In this document: positions 53,367 to 62,756 of the stretch, one piece after another | Layout of the letters: the number at the start of each line of letters is the position of its first letter | How positions within the stretch are numbered: position 1 is the stretch's first letter | Assembly: GCA_017439675.1 (NCBI GenBank) | Contig: JAFSIQ010000043.1 | Span: forward strand, 58,045-122,044 | Source of the DNA: Lachnospiraceae bacterium | GTDB taxonomy: Bacteria; Bacillota; Clostridia; Lachnospirales; Lachnospiraceae | Direction of reading: 5' to 3' | DNA length: 64,000 nucleotides | Position numbers and translations under genes: made by a program | The notes under the pieces: model-generated | Databases searched by the model: none | Seen by the model: only the letters and a program-made list of their open reading frames with translations | What the model was told of the DNA's origin: nothing

Positions 53367-55304
53367 TCACTTCAACTTCTCATACTCCTGCAAAGCATAT
53401 CCATCTGTCATGCCAGCAATGTAATCTACAATTGCCCGAATTAGAATGCGACGCTTTTCAAAACATACCGTTCCATCTTCAAACTCCATATTTTGTATTA
53501 CATAATCTTCTTTTCCACTTATGTCTTTTTGAGTATCCAAAGTATGCACAACCACTATATTTCCATCAACCCACTTTAGTGGTGTCCTCGTCATCATCTC
53601 AATTTCTTTGCCAATAATCTTAATTCTTGCATCATTGAGATTCACTGCGCTATTAGAAACCGCTTCGTTTTTATGCTGTAACGTCTCTATAAAGATTTTG
53701 TGTAAAGTTCCCTTATGTAACAATCTTGGATTCTCATAATATTTTTCAAAAAGAGTCTTTACAATGACATTTGCATTATAGTCCGCCCTTGCAACCTCGC
53801 TATTACAGATAACCTTCTTTTGAATGACATTTTCTAAATAATCATTAACACCTTGCACTTCCTTTGAGAAACCAATCATTTTGGTGGTATTATCCATTGT
53901 AATTGAAGTTAAGTCATTATGCGCCTGAATCCTAGCCTTCGAGCTTCGAATTGTATCCTCAATCATGTAATTTACAATTGCTGATACAATTCTAGCCACC
54001 TTCAACTCATGTTGGTCTGGTATGATTCTGGCTGACGCATCTACACTGGCACACTCTTTCTCTATCTTTTCTCTCAAAGCAGTGCACTTATTAATCTGTA
54101 AAAAGTCGATCAGTTCAATCACCGTCATGACCCCAGAAGTTAATGCATCATCCACATCATGGCCACGCTGTGCTATTTCATCTGCAATCGCCACTGTTTG
54201 TCCCTCTAGCGTAGCACAGTTGGCATTTACACAATCGATTTTTTCTCTATATTCGTCCCTCAAAAAATCCACGACACTAACATCCTTATCTAATTTGGTA
54301 TGCTTCAAAACTCCTTCCACAACTTGAACACTAACATTTAGTCCTGGAAACTCCTCATATTTTTCTTCTAGCTGAGTTAATATACGTGCACTTTGATAGT
54401 TGTGTTTAAAGCCCCCAAAACGCTTATTCCTTAGGATATCGTCACCAACATTCAATCCCACCTGAATCTTTCCTGACAAAATATCATCTAATGTCCTTTC
54501 CCCTTGGTGTCCAAATGGCGTATGTCCAATGTCATGCCCTAACGCAATCGCTTCTGTCAAATCGACATTTAATCTCAACGCATATGCTATGGCTTTCGCA
54601 ATCTGATTTACCTCCAATGAGTGCGTCATTCTAGTACGATAATAATCTCCTTTTTCCGCACTAAAAATTTGTGCCTTGTCAACCATTCTCCTAAATGCCT
54701 TGCAATTAACCACTCTTTCCCTATCCCGTTGAAACTCCGTTCTTTCTTCTCCAACAGCACTTGATGGGAATATTCTAACTATTTGGTTTTCCTTTTGAGC
54801 AAATTTATGCAATTCAAAGCATTTATCCGTTGCATCTTTTACTGTATATTCCTCAATTCCTTTCCGATTTTTCACTGCTTTAATACGTTCATTCAATTCA
54901 TTGTATAAACATTGCATTTCGCACCGAATCACATAGCACTTTGGCGCAAAATCTTCAGCCAAATTCAAATCGATTTTATCGATAATACTAGCTATCGCCA
55001 AATTATGGTCCTCATTTAATATATGTCTATACATTGTATAATAAATTTTGTTTTCGACTGAAACGCTTATATCGCCTCCAATAAAAATATCCTTAATTTC
55101 TTTTTCATCTTGGTCTTCATAATTGATTAGTAAGATAATATCACTTTTATCACACTTATCTTTAATTGACATAACATATTGTCCATTAAGGCTATCAGGA
55201 GTAGCATAATAGTAACGTTCTTCACCTGTCATATAACTTTCTTGCGCAAATTGATAAATCTTTGGCTCCTTATTGTTATTCTTAATAATTAGTACCTGCC
55301 CCAT
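53367..55304 (-). CDS. dgt: dGTPase-like HD-domain triphosphohydrolase with N-terminal extension, 645 aa
   Basis: Start at 55304 (MGQVLIIKNNNKEPK) after AAGGAG. Residues ~180-500 match Dgt: FQRDRERVVNCKAFRRMVDKAQIF, RTRMTHSLEV (His228), ALGHDIGHTPFGHQGE (His257-Asp258), and ADEIAQRGHDVDDA (metal Asp). The first ~170 residues, including NYEDQDEKEIKDIF and CEMQCLYNELNERI, are an extra domain not found in standard dGTPases. Such enzymes hydrolyse dGTP; some act in phage defence by emptying dNTP pools. Context next to DUF2806 and the Rhs array hints at an accessory role. Confidence 0.88.
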   Translation of the reverse strand: MGQVLIIKNNNKEPKIYQFAQESYMTGEERYYYATPDSLNGQYVMSIKDKCDKSDIILLINYEDQDEKEIKDIFIGGDISVSVENKIYYTMYRHILNEDHNLAIASIIDKIDLNLAEDFAPKCYVIRCEMQCLYNELNERIKAVKNRKGIEEYTVKDATDKCFELHKFAQKENQIVRIFPSSAVGEERTEFQRDRERVVNCKAFRRMVDKAQIFSAEKGDYYRTRMTHSLEVNQIAKAIAYALRLNVDLTEAIALGHDIGHTPFGHQGERTLDDILSGKIQVGLNVGDDILRNKRFGGFKHNYQSARILTQLEEKYEEFPGLNVSVQVVEGVLKHTKLDKDVSVVDFLRDEYREKIDCVNANCATLEGQTVAIADEIAQRGHDVDDALTSGVMTVIELIDFLQINKCTALREKIEKECASVDASARIIPDQHELKVARIVSAIVNYMIEDTIRSSKARIQAHNDLTSITMDNTTKMIGFSKEVQGVNDYLENVIQKKVICNSEVARADYNANVIVKTLFEKYYENPRLLHKGTLHKIFIETLQHKNEAVSNSAVNLNDARIKIIGKEIEMMTRTPLKWVDGNIVVVHTLDTQKDISGKEDYVIQNMEFEDGTVCFEKRRILIRAIVDYIAGMTDGYALQEYEKLK

Positions 55305-55775
55305 AACTTTCTCCTTTTTCCATTCATCCACACAAAACTTATTAACAGTGCCCATATTTATTATTTATATACCCTAAACCAAAAGCCACACACCACAAAA
55401 CCCTTACAACGTGGTCAACGATGTTAATATTTTGTCATATTAATAAGTAGCAGGTATTATGATGCATGACTTTCGGTTCATGAATATTATCATATTTTCA
55501 AAAAATGTGCGGGTATTTGACAAAACTGGTACTTGTATTTGACAAATTTGGTAAAACTCCGACAAAAAAGACTGTCTCTCCAAAAAGTGACAGTCCTACA
55601 GATTCTTATTATTTATTTGTTTTTATATATTCCTTCCCACATCTATCTCTTTTTCATTTTTACGCCCTATCCAATACAATATCAAATATAATAAATCCGA
55701 ATCCTGTTTCGAAAAAACTCTGTTCTCTATTCATTTTGTTCTTTCCATCCTCCTAATATTTGCACTCTTCTTAAA
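55305..55775. other. 471-bp intergenic region between the dGTPase-like and Rhs-array genes
   Basis: Contains a two-copy 18-bp repeat TATTTGACAAAnnTGGTA (55514-55531 and 55536-55553), each with a TTGACA, and a terminator for the Rhs array (55564-55595). No convincing gene on either strand. Confidence 0.6.
55564..55595 (-). terminator. Terminator of the Rhs array
   Basis: GACTGTC (55570-55576) / GACAGTC (55589-55595), followed on the minus strand by TTTTTTG. Confidence 0.75.
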
Positions 55776-56405
55776 TCAACGTGTAAGCCATATAAAAAAG
55801 ATAATCCCACCATACCACAATATATAATCAATCAGATTAACAGGACCATAACTTCTTCTTGACGTATCTATATTCAACTCTTCTCTAAACAAAACAAAAT
55901 AATCGTTATAGTCATCTGCGTTTACTAGAACATTGATCGTCTTTAAATCTCGCCAATCTTCACCTTGTTTAAATGGTTTCGTCAAATCAACAGGTCTATC
56001 AATATGTCCTTTAAACATAAATGGAAAGCTTTTCCCATTTAAACCGTCGAAATACATAGAATATATACAGTAACTCCCCACAAGCAAAGAATGCGATAGT
56101 CTAAAACTTGTCTTTTCTCTAAGCACATTAGTTTTCAAAATTTTCCCATTATTAAAAATCCGATTAATTTTCAAAGAAACATTGTATATTCTTATTAATA
56201 TTATGATATTGGCGATAATCATAGATAGCACTATCCAACGTATAAATGATACTGATAACATATTAGGATTTGCACACAATATCATTAGTACCCCTATCAA
56301 TAAATTAAAAGAAAAATTAAACCAATATATTTCCAAACATCGTTCCAATAAACTCTTTTTATCAAAATATAGACCATCTATAGAACAACTATCATTGCGT
56401 AACAA
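55776..56405 (-). CDS. Putative immunity membrane protein (family D), 209 aa
   Basis: TTG start at 56405 with GAGGTG 7 nt upstream, lying in the end of the previous gene. Two N-terminal membrane segments (about 27-45, 55-75), a beta-rich soluble part, one segment at the C-terminus. It shares the VLVNxxxYNDYxVL pattern with the next three genes (here LKTINVLVNADDYNDYFVL), so it is a divergent member of one family. Fourth in a row after an Rhs tip; role as immunity protein is inferred from position. Resembles DUF3592-type proteins. Confidence 0.7.
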   Translation of the reverse strand: MLRNDSCSIDGLYFDKKSLLERCLEIYWFNFSFNLLIGVLMILCANPNMLSVSFIRWIVLSMIIANIIILIRIYNVSLKINRIFNNGKILKTNVLREKTSFRLSHSLLVGSYCIYSMYFDGLNGKSFPFMFKGHIDRPVDLTKPFKQGEDWRDLKTINVLVNADDYNDYFVLFREELNIDTSRRSYGPVNLIDYILWYGGIIFFIWLTR

Positions 56406-56408
56406 TCT

Positions 56409-56930
56409 TCAGCACCTCTTTTCCAAGCACTCAATAATATAATCATATTTTAAAATACTATAGTTATTGTAGTTTTCGGGATTTACTAATACATCTACAT
56501 AATTCGGCAATTCGTCTTCTCCTTTTAATTTCATCAAAACATCAGATATCATATGGTCGAAATACCACACTTCATCCTTATAAACATACGTCTTCCCTGA
56601 ATATGTATAATATGCTGTTATTCCACACACTTGCATTAAACGATCACCGCTAACAAAGAACTCACTTTTGTCTACTACTGCCTTTACACGCACACCCTTA
56701 CTTCTCAATTGATTTTCTTGTAAATTATATGTCACATGCTTTTTTATGAATAATATGAATTTTACAAACACACCTAGTAATACAATTATTGATGCACATC
56801 GTATATAACAATTAAGACTCTCAATCATACAAAAATTAATAATTGCCACAAGCAACACCGCGTATAATATGACATAGTATCCTACATGTACCAGTGCATC
56901 TCGTTTCATTTTATCTATAGAAATCAGCAT
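56409..56930 (-). CDS. Putative immunity membrane protein (family D), 173 aa
   Basis: Start at 56930 (MLISIDKMKRD) behind GGGGTGATT; a GTG further up is possible. Two membrane segments (about 15-60), then a beta-rich domain ending YVDVLVNPENYNNYSILKYDYI, the family D signature. Gap to the next gene is 3 nt. Cys-rich end EKRC. Paralogue of its neighbours. Confidence 0.72.
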   Translation of the reverse strand: MLISIDKMKRDALVHVGYYVILYAVLLVAIINFCMIESLNCYIRCASIIVLLGVFVKFILFIKKHVTYNLQENQLRSKGVRVKAVVDKSEFFVSGDRLMQVCGITAYYTYSGKTYVYKDEVWYFDHMISDVLMKLKGEDELPNYVDVLVNPENYNNYSILKYDYIIECLEKRC

Positions 56931-56956
56931 AATCACCCCATCCCTTGTTGTCACAA

Positions 56957-57529
56957 TTAAAACGGTATAAGTCGAGTCAAAACTATTATCAAAAGTAAAA
57001 ACAATATACCCATAATAAAAAGTTGATATTTACTTTTCCTACTTTCGTCGTTTAACAACTCATAATATAAGATTTCGTATTGATTTCTATTGACTGGATT
57101 AACCAAAACTTCGATATATTCTATATCAAAATACCTTCCACCCTGTTTGTATATCGAATCAATTTCCGTTGACATTGCCACAAAAGGAACCATTACTTTT
57201 TCTTCAAACTGATATGTATCGTCATTACTTTCCAAGTTAGAACTACATCGGATACGTAGCACACCATTATTAAAATCTGATATTGAATGTACAATCTTAC
57301 ATCTTATTCTCGTTCCAATTTTCATCAACTGGTTTAGCCTTAATACAATCGAAAAAACAATTACTGTATTCAAAACTACAATTAGAAATGGCATCCCATA
57401 TGCAAACCACGGCTCCATTTGAATTGTATTATGATGAACCATAAAAAAGCAGAACCAGGCAAGGCAAAATGCATATGTCCTCCAATACTTTTGAAAAGAC
57501 TTCTTCTGACATAATATCTCAACTAACAT
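56957..57529 (-). CDS. Putative immunity membrane protein (family D), 190 aa
   Basis: Start at 57529 (MLVEILCQKKSF) after AAGAGGATGGTAAT is preferred over 57559, which would overlap the previous gene. Two N-terminal membrane segments, a beta-rich domain ending YIEVLVNPVNRNQYEILYYELL, and one more C-terminal membrane segment. Gap to the previous gene 17 nt. Same family as neighbours, with clear divergence, as expected for immunity genes under diversifying selection. Confidence 0.72.
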   Translation of the reverse strand: MLVEILCQKKSFQKYWRTYAFCLAWFCFFMVHHNTIQMEPWFAYGMPFLIVVLNTVIVFSIVLRLNQLMKIGTRIRCKIVHSISDFNNGVLRIRCSSNLESNDDTYQFEEKVMVPFVAMSTEIDSIYKQGGRYFDIEYIEVLVNPVNRNQYEILYYELLNDESRKSKYQLFIMGILFLLLIIVLTRLIPF

Positions 57530-57546
57530 ATTACCATCCTCTTTTC

Positions 57547-58143
57547 CTAATATTTCCATGATTCATCATAATATTGTTCTAATTGTTTATAAACCATCTC
57601 CTTGTTTTGTCTAATAGTTTCTTCTATAAACTCATACCCTAACACCTTATAGTCCTTATAATTCTGGGGATTGACCAAAACCTTTACTTTAGGAAATTCA
57701 CCCTCTTGTTTGAGTTTAACGAAAACTCTATATAAATCATCTTGATCATCCCTTACTTTACCCGTAAATTTATAAGTACATGACTCCTCCACATAATATG
57801 CAACAATACAATACACTCCCATTCGCGGATAGCGTGTACCTGACGGAACAATACACAATTCCTCTCTATTGATATTACATTCAATCAATTCATAAATCTT
57901 ATTACTATCCACTTTTCTTCTTATTAACGGTATCCCAACAAATATTAATATAGCAATTAAAGTTATCACTATTAAATATACATATTCACTCAACTGTGAA
58001 CATGCAAGACTAAAAAAGCAAAAACAAATTATAATGGGATATATTCGATATACCGTCGCTCTATATCGTTTACTTTGCATCAAATGCGCTATCATATATG
58101 ATACTCTTTCGTCATTGCTCATACGGTCTCTTTTTTCATCCAC
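57547..58143 (-). CDS. Putative immunity membrane protein (family D), 198 aa
   Basis: Start as GTG 58143 (VDEKRDRMSNDERVS) behind GAGGTGATT; another GTG at 58164 would overlap the Rhs stop. Two membrane segments (about 40-80) then a beta-rich domain ending VKVLVNPQNYKDYKVLGYEFIEE. It directly follows an Rhs tip gene (20-nt gap), the classic place for a cognate immunity gene. Confidence 0.75.
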   Translation of the reverse strand: MDEKRDRMSNDERVSYMIAHLMQSKRYRATVYRIYPIIICFCFFSLACSQLSEYVYLIVITLIAILIFVGIPLIRRKVDSNKIYELIECNINREELCIVPSGTRYPRMGVYCIVAYYVEESCTYKFTGKVRDDQDDLYRVFVKLKQEGEFPKVKVLVNPQNYKDYKVLGYEFIEETIRQNKEMVYKQLEQYYDESWKY

Positions 58144-58163
58144 AACAATCACCTCTTCACACA

Positions 58164-58847
58164 CTACTCAACTACGGACTCTGGGTAATTTTCAAAAATA
58201 TTAGCCGCTTCTCCTAGCATCCAATCCTTAACGCTATTCGCTATCTCTACAAGTTTTTGCACATCCGAAAGCTTCATATCCGTTCCCATGATTTTCTTAA
58301 CAGGGCTTAGCATACTTAACAACGTAATTATAGCCTTTGTTGCTGACTCATAACGCACCTTATCTGTATTATTCGGATTCCAAGCTTGCATCGTATAAAG
58401 AGATGCATCAATACCCGCCAACATCGTACTAAAGAAATACAATTTTGCAAACAATGAAGTTGCACCTGCTGCCACCGCAACGTTTCCCGTTGATGTTGCA
58501 ATTATTCCTATTGATGTAACAGCCATTTCCGCTACCAAGATAATTACTTGTATGTGTGCAATTATGTTGTGTAACTCATTTATCACCTGATTAAATCGAG
58601 CTGTTTCCAACCCAAATGGGTCTAAGAAACTTATCGGATTCCCTTCTACATAAGAGAAGCGGTTCAAACTAGATATTCTTTCTAATGTACCAACCAAGAC
58701 GTCTTGGTTAATGAATCGCTTAATATCCACATTATAGTAACGTGCTCTCATGTAATAGAGTCCATTTCCATCTATCATGACACCGAACTGTCCATTGTAG
58801 AGGAAAGATATGTTTTCGTCATACTCACCCTCAATGAGTTCTCCATA
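58164..58847 (-). pseudogene. Orphan Rhs C-terminal cassette with tip 3
   Basis: The frame opens abruptly at 58847 just after an immunity gene stop and runs to TAG at 58164-58166. It starts inside the Rhs core (YGELIEGEYDENISFLYNGQ) and continues through GLYYMRARYYNVDIKRFINQD to the conserved NPISFLDPFGLE, then a tip of about 140 residues with hydrophobic stretches (VIILVAEMAVTSIGIIA; FSTMLAGIDASLYTM). No start codon or signal peptide belongs to it, so it is a displaced cassette available for recombination with a full rhs gene. Confidence 0.85.
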
Positions 58848-58853
58848 TCATAA

Positions 58854-59372
58854 TCATTTATGATATGGCCACCCTAATGACCGCTTAATATCTTCATCAC
58901 AAGCCTCTCTTGCCAGTGGGTATATTATCAAATATAACACATATGCTAAAAGCAATATGCCTATACCAAATACAGCATATAAATCTCCAATTTCATACAT
59001 AAACAAACCAAAAATAGTTGCCACAATAAAATCTTTAACTGTTCCTACTATAGTTAGTTTATCGGGGAAAATGACACTTCTTCTTGCTGTCAAGTCTCCA
59101 TTCGTAACAATTTCTATTTTATCACCATATTTATCTCTTTTGTCCTTATAAATAACAGCTTTTTTTTCCTCACCCGAATCATAATATTTTACTACTACAA
59201 ACACCGTATAAGCACCATAATTATTCATCCTTACTTCATCTGTAAAATAATCTATTTCGGCAAGGTATTTCTTACAACACTTTAATTTTGTCTTTATTAA
59301 AATCAAATCACCAAACACCGCTATAATTGTATCTATAACTAACACCAAAATCAAAAAAATTGATACTATCAT
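58854..59372 (-). CDS. Putative immunity membrane protein (family A), 172 aa
   Basis: ATG 59372 after AGGAGAAGAA. N-terminal membrane segment followed by GDLILIKTKLKCCKKYLAEIDYF, then a beta domain with KDKRDKYGDKIEIVTNGDL, two more membrane segments and the end DIKRSLGWPYHK. Shares the KDKRDKxGxKIEIV block with genes at 61231 and 61798. It follows orphan Rhs tip 2 by 8 nt and is thus its likely cognate immunity gene. Confidence 0.75.
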   Translation of the reverse strand: MIVSIFLILVLVIDTIIAVFGDLILIKTKLKCCKKYLAEIDYFTDEVRMNNYGAYTVFVVVKYYDSGEEKKAVIYKDKRDKYGDKIEIVTNGDLTARRSVIFPDKLTIVGTVKDFIVATIFGLFMYEIGDLYAVFGIGILLLAYVLYLIIYPLAREACDEDIKRSLGWPYHK

Positions 59373-59380
59373 TTCTTCTC

Positions 59381-60295
59381 CTATTCTGTAAAATTCTGCA
59401 ACGATGAGCTAATCCCCTCCAAAAAACCAAACACGCCATTATCAGTAGAATAATCAAGCATAAATGTCGAAATAGCTAACACCACCGAATCAAGAACCTC
59501 GCCCATCATTCTATAACTCGTGTCTATTTTATTATAATCACTTTCTAAAACACCTTCCCATGCTCGACCTATGCAAACGCCAATATCCATACTTGCAACC
59601 CAAAATACATCCAATAGCATCGCTATATTAAACGCTAAGAGGAATTTTGAATTTCTTTTTGCCTCTGTAAGAAACATCGTCAATCCCGATACGCCAGTCA
59701 TTACATATGTATAACCTTCCAACATCGCTTGTAGATAATCATGCCAATCATCATATATACTTCGTTCCAACCCAAACGGGTCTAAGAAACTTATTGGATT
59801 ACCCTCCACATAGGCGAAGCGGTTTAAGCTAGATATTCTTTCTAGTGTACCAATTAAGACATCCTGATTGATGAATCTCTTAATGTCAACGTTATAATAA
59901 CGCGCACGCATGTAATAGAGTCCATTGCCATCTGTCGTAACGCCAAACTGTCCATTGTAGAGGAAAGATATGTTTGCGTTGTATTCGCCTTCTAGAAGTT
60001 CTCCATAAGGACTATAGTTATACTTTGCTGTTACTTCTCCATCTGCATCTGTTACCGCCATAGTACTACCTACATTGTTAAAATGGTAGGTTAGATAACC
60101 TTCTTCATTCTCCTGCGTAAGCAATCCCTTACCATAATAGTAATACGTTGTCTGTGCTTTATCTTCTCTCCCAACTTCGTAAGTTTTACTTTGAAGAATC
60201 TGACTTAGCTCCGGCTGGGTGTTTATGACATATTCTGTTCTCTTTGTTCCTGTTGTGACAGCACCCTCATCTTTCGTTGTTGATACCTTTTCTTC
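59381..60295 (-). pseudogene. Orphan Rhs C-terminal cassette with tip 2
   Basis: Open frame from after a TAA (60296-60298) to TGA-type end at 59381. It contains YVINTQPELSQILQSKTYEVG, YYYGKGLLTQENEEGYLTYHF, the YD-repeat core and GLYYMRARYYNVDIKRFINQD, ending in NPISFLDPFGLE followed by a ~120-residue tip with hydrophobic stretches (GYTYVMTGVSGLTMFL; FLLAFNIAMLLDVFW). The upstream end overlaps the 3' end of the preceding gene in another frame. No own start or signal peptide: an orphan cassette. Confidence 0.85.
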
Positions 60296-60672
60296 TTATT
60301 CGTATATGCATAATTTTCTAGCAACAACAGACATACTCCAACAATAAAGAGAGACACATCCTGATATCCAATCACCAATTCTTTTCTGTAAACATTGCTA
60401 GTATCTTTATGTATTACTAATATGATGCTCTTTCCTACGCAATCGCCTATTGCATCTAGTACAATCTCTGTACGCTCCTGCCCTTCATAATCATATATAG
60501 CAAAAACATTGCAATGCCCTCCACTATATGTAATATCTGCAATATACGCTTGTTTAACAATGTAGTCTGAAGGATTCAACTCAATCAATAACTGTTGGAT
60601 GCAACGAAATACAAACGGCAGATATATCAAGCTTACAATCAACATCACTGATAAAATATGTTTTCTTTTCAT
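60223..60672 (-). CDS. Putative immunity membrane protein (family C), 149 aa
   Basis: ATG 60672 after GAGGTTGG. One N-terminal membrane segment, a beta-rich domain (QAYIADITYSGGHCNVFAIYDYEGQ), a second segment near residue 110, then a basic tail. Related to the protein at 62753 (same order: segment, IADIT/IADVS strand, segment, KKRYQQRK-type tail). The last ~24 codons overlap, out of frame, DNA that codes Rhs core in orphan cassette 2, so the C-terminus probably arose at a recombination junction. Confidence 0.7.
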   Translation of the reverse strand: MKRKHILSVMLIVSLIYLPFVFRCIQQLLIELNPSDYIVKQAYIADITYSGGHCNVFAIYDYEGQERTEIVLDAIGDCVGKSIILVIHKDTSNVYRKELVIGYQDVSLFIVGVCLLLLENYAYTNKKKRYQQRKMRVLSQQEQREQNMS

Positions 60673-60679
60673 CCCAACC

Positions 60680-61174
60680 TCATTCTATACATTTAGTAAT
60701 ATCAACTTCATAATTATCGTAATTATCTGGTTCTACAAACACACCAATGTAATCTCCTTCTTTACATGTGGCACGCCCAATCACTTTGCGCGTCTTAAAT
60801 GTTTTTTCAACTCCATCCTCCATTACATATTGACAATAAATACGCACATAATCATAATCCGCCTCTTCCTCATACCATATTTTCACAACTTTTGCTTTAA
60901 TGCAACCCGTTCTTCTCTCTTTTAAATTTTGTGCGGTATTTTCTTTCAGCTTATCAACACAAATCAACAATCGGATTACGACACAAAACACAAGTATAAA
61001 AAGCACTCCTGCCAAAAATAAAATAAACGATTGGAATACAACTGCTGTAGCAATCACAGAAATAATCATAGCCGGAATAATCGCTTTTTTCACAGCCTCC
61101 ATTGTATTTTCTTCTGTAGGAAACGGTTTAAAGGTCAATTTTTCCGCACCCCATTCAAACTTGTTTTTATCCAT
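60680..61174 (-). CDS. Putative immunity membrane protein (family B), 164 aa
   Basis: ATG 61174 after AAGGAG. Two membrane segments (about 28-70), then a soluble beta domain with RIYCQYVMEDGVEKTFKTRKVIG and the end YIGVFVEPDNYDNYEVDI. Paralogue of the gene at 62322 (VIIYCEY..., ITIWVDPLDYNNYYV). Gap of 7 nt to the next gene. Function as immunity protein inferred from position in the Rhs array. Confidence 0.75.
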   Translation of the reverse strand: MDKNKFEWGAEKLTFKPFPTEENTMEAVKKAIIPAMIISVIATAVVFQSFILFLAGVLFILVFCVVIRLLICVDKLKENTAQNLKERRTGCIKAKVVKIWYEEEADYDYVRIYCQYVMEDGVEKTFKTRKVIGRATCKEGDYIGVFVEPDNYDNYEVDITKCIE

Positions 61175-61230
61175 TTCCGTACTCCTTTTTATTTTATCTC
61201 AAATCTCCGACTTGTTTAAATGGTTATTTG

Positions 61231-61748
61231 TTATTTTTTACTATGCCAACCTAATCTATCCTTCATACTCTGGTCAGTTATTTCATATAAAAACGGATAA
61301 AACAATAGTATTATAATCAAACCCACTAATGTTATTAGTAAAGCTGCATCAAAAAAAAACATCTGACTAGCATTAAGATTAAATTGTCCAATAATCAACA
61401 CGATAACTGCCGCTATATACACACCTGGCGAACCCTTTTCTGCCATTGCAATTTTCTTCCTAACTGCTAAATTCCCATCTGTAACAATTGCTATTTTCGC
61501 TCCAATCACATCCCTTTTTGCCTTTATTATAAGCGCATCTCTCGATTTTCCATTATCTTGATAATTAATCACAGAAATCATATGTGCTCCTCTCATCAAA
61601 GGAATCTCATCAAAATAAACAATTTCACCTATATATGTTTTACAATTGCGCAATCTTGTTTTATAACTAACCATTCTCCAAACATTGACAACATGGTTCC
61701 TAGTACAAACAATACTATAATCAGTACTAATCTTAACGTTTCGTCCAT
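61231..61748 (-). pseudogene. Family A immunity gene with a -1 frameshift
   Basis: ATG 61748 after GAGGAG starts MDETLRLVLIIVLFVLGTML, the N-terminal membrane segment expected for family A, ending EWLVIK. The rest (TRLRNCKTYIGEIVYF, AKRDVIGAKIAIVTDGNLAV, then two membrane segments and MKDRLGWHSKK) is in the next frame. The switch is at an A-run (TTTT at 61659-61662 on the plus strand), one base short. Either a real inactivation, programmed slippage or sequencing error. Confidence 0.75.
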
Positions 61749-61797
61749 CTTGTATACTCCTCAATTCGTAGTGCCTGACACCTATTTGAAAGATGAA

Positions 61798-62301
61798 TTA
61801 TTCCCAATGCAATGCCGATTTCAATTCATCATCAAACATTTCACGAAAACAAATATCACATACAGACATTACTGTTAACAAAAGCATTGTTAGTCCCATA
61901 ATTACTACTATAACTATATCAAAATATTCGTACAAATAAGGACCCAACCAAATCATAATAACGGACACTAAAATAACTCTTATTATTTTTAATTCAACTG
62001 GATAAAAAATACCATTCCTGACAGCAAGCTTATCGGACGCAACAATTTCTATCTTTTTACCTACTTTATCTCTCTTATCTTTATAGAAAACTGCCTTTTT
62101 TTCTTTTCCATTATCCAAATATTTGACCACCGTTAAAACAGCAGGACTACTCCGACTCACTTCAATTTCAGCGAAATAAGCAATCTCTGCCACAAACCTT
62201 TTTGCATATTTAAGCTTTGTTTTCGCTATAAGCAAATCACCACATACCCAAAACAGAATTTGGCTCAGTGCCATTAATACATATAAGATAGAAACTATCA
62301 T
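61798..62301 (-). CDS. Putative immunity membrane protein (family A), 167 aa
   Basis: ATG 62301 after TTAGGAGGAC. Intact version of family A: N-terminal segment, GDLLIAKTKLKYAKRFVAEIAYF, KDKRDKVGKKIEIVASDKLAVR, then two membrane segments (about 107-150) and the end LKSALHWE. Twenty nt downstream of the family B gene. Confidence 0.75.
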   Translation of the reverse strand: MIVSILYVLMALSQILFWVCGDLLIAKTKLKYAKRFVAEIAYFAEIEVSRSSPAVLTVVKYLDNGKEKKAVFYKDKRDKVGKKIEIVASDKLAVRNGIFYPVELKIIRVILVSVIMIWLGPYLYEYFDIVIVVIMGLTMLLLTVMSVCDICFREMFDDELKSALHWE

Positions 62302-62321
62302 TTAATGTCCTCCTAAGGCCC

Positions 62322-62756
62322 CTAATTTTGTACTACATCATACATTTGCACATAATAATTATTATAATCCAATGGATCTACCCAAATCGTAATTGGTTCC
62401 CCTACTTTACAATCAGCTATACCAAGAACTTGTTTGCTTTTAAATCTATACTTCTTTCCATCGTGTCCATTATATTCACAATAAATGATAACTTTTTCAG
62501 TAAAATCATCTTTGTCTACTGTTTCTTCTACTTTTGTAATTATTCCAATTAATTGCTGAGTCCGTTTATCCGCCAAATGATTTATCCAGCTTTCCTTCTT
62601 GTCTATTGCTTTATCTTTCATAGTAAGCAAAAATATCGCAAATAAAAGTATTAAATAAAAGAGTATCAATAAAATTCCTGCTGGCATTTTTAAAACAATA
62701 AAAAATAATGTCATGCCCACAAGAACTATCAATTCCTTTTTTCCTATAATCTTCAT
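62322..62756 (-). CDS. Putative immunity membrane protein (family B), 144 aa
   Basis: ATG 62756 after GAGGAG, overlapping the previous gene's stop by four bases (ATGA). Two N-terminal membrane segments in a hairpin, then a beta domain with VIIYCEYNGHDGKKYRFKSKQVLGIADC and the end ITIWVDPLDYNNYYV. Paralogue of the gene at 60680. Confidence 0.75.
   Translation of the reverse strand: MKIIGKKELIVLVGMTLFFIVLKMPAGILLILFYLILLFAIFLLTMKDKAIDKKESWINHLADKRTQQLIGIITKVEETVDKDDFTEKVIIYCEYNGHDGKKYRFKSKQVLGIADCKVGEPITIWVDPLDYNNYYVQMYDVVQN

Noticed and set aside
55505-55756. 83-residue frame on the plus strand
   Set aside because: No ribosome site, low-complexity translation, and it crosses the array terminator.
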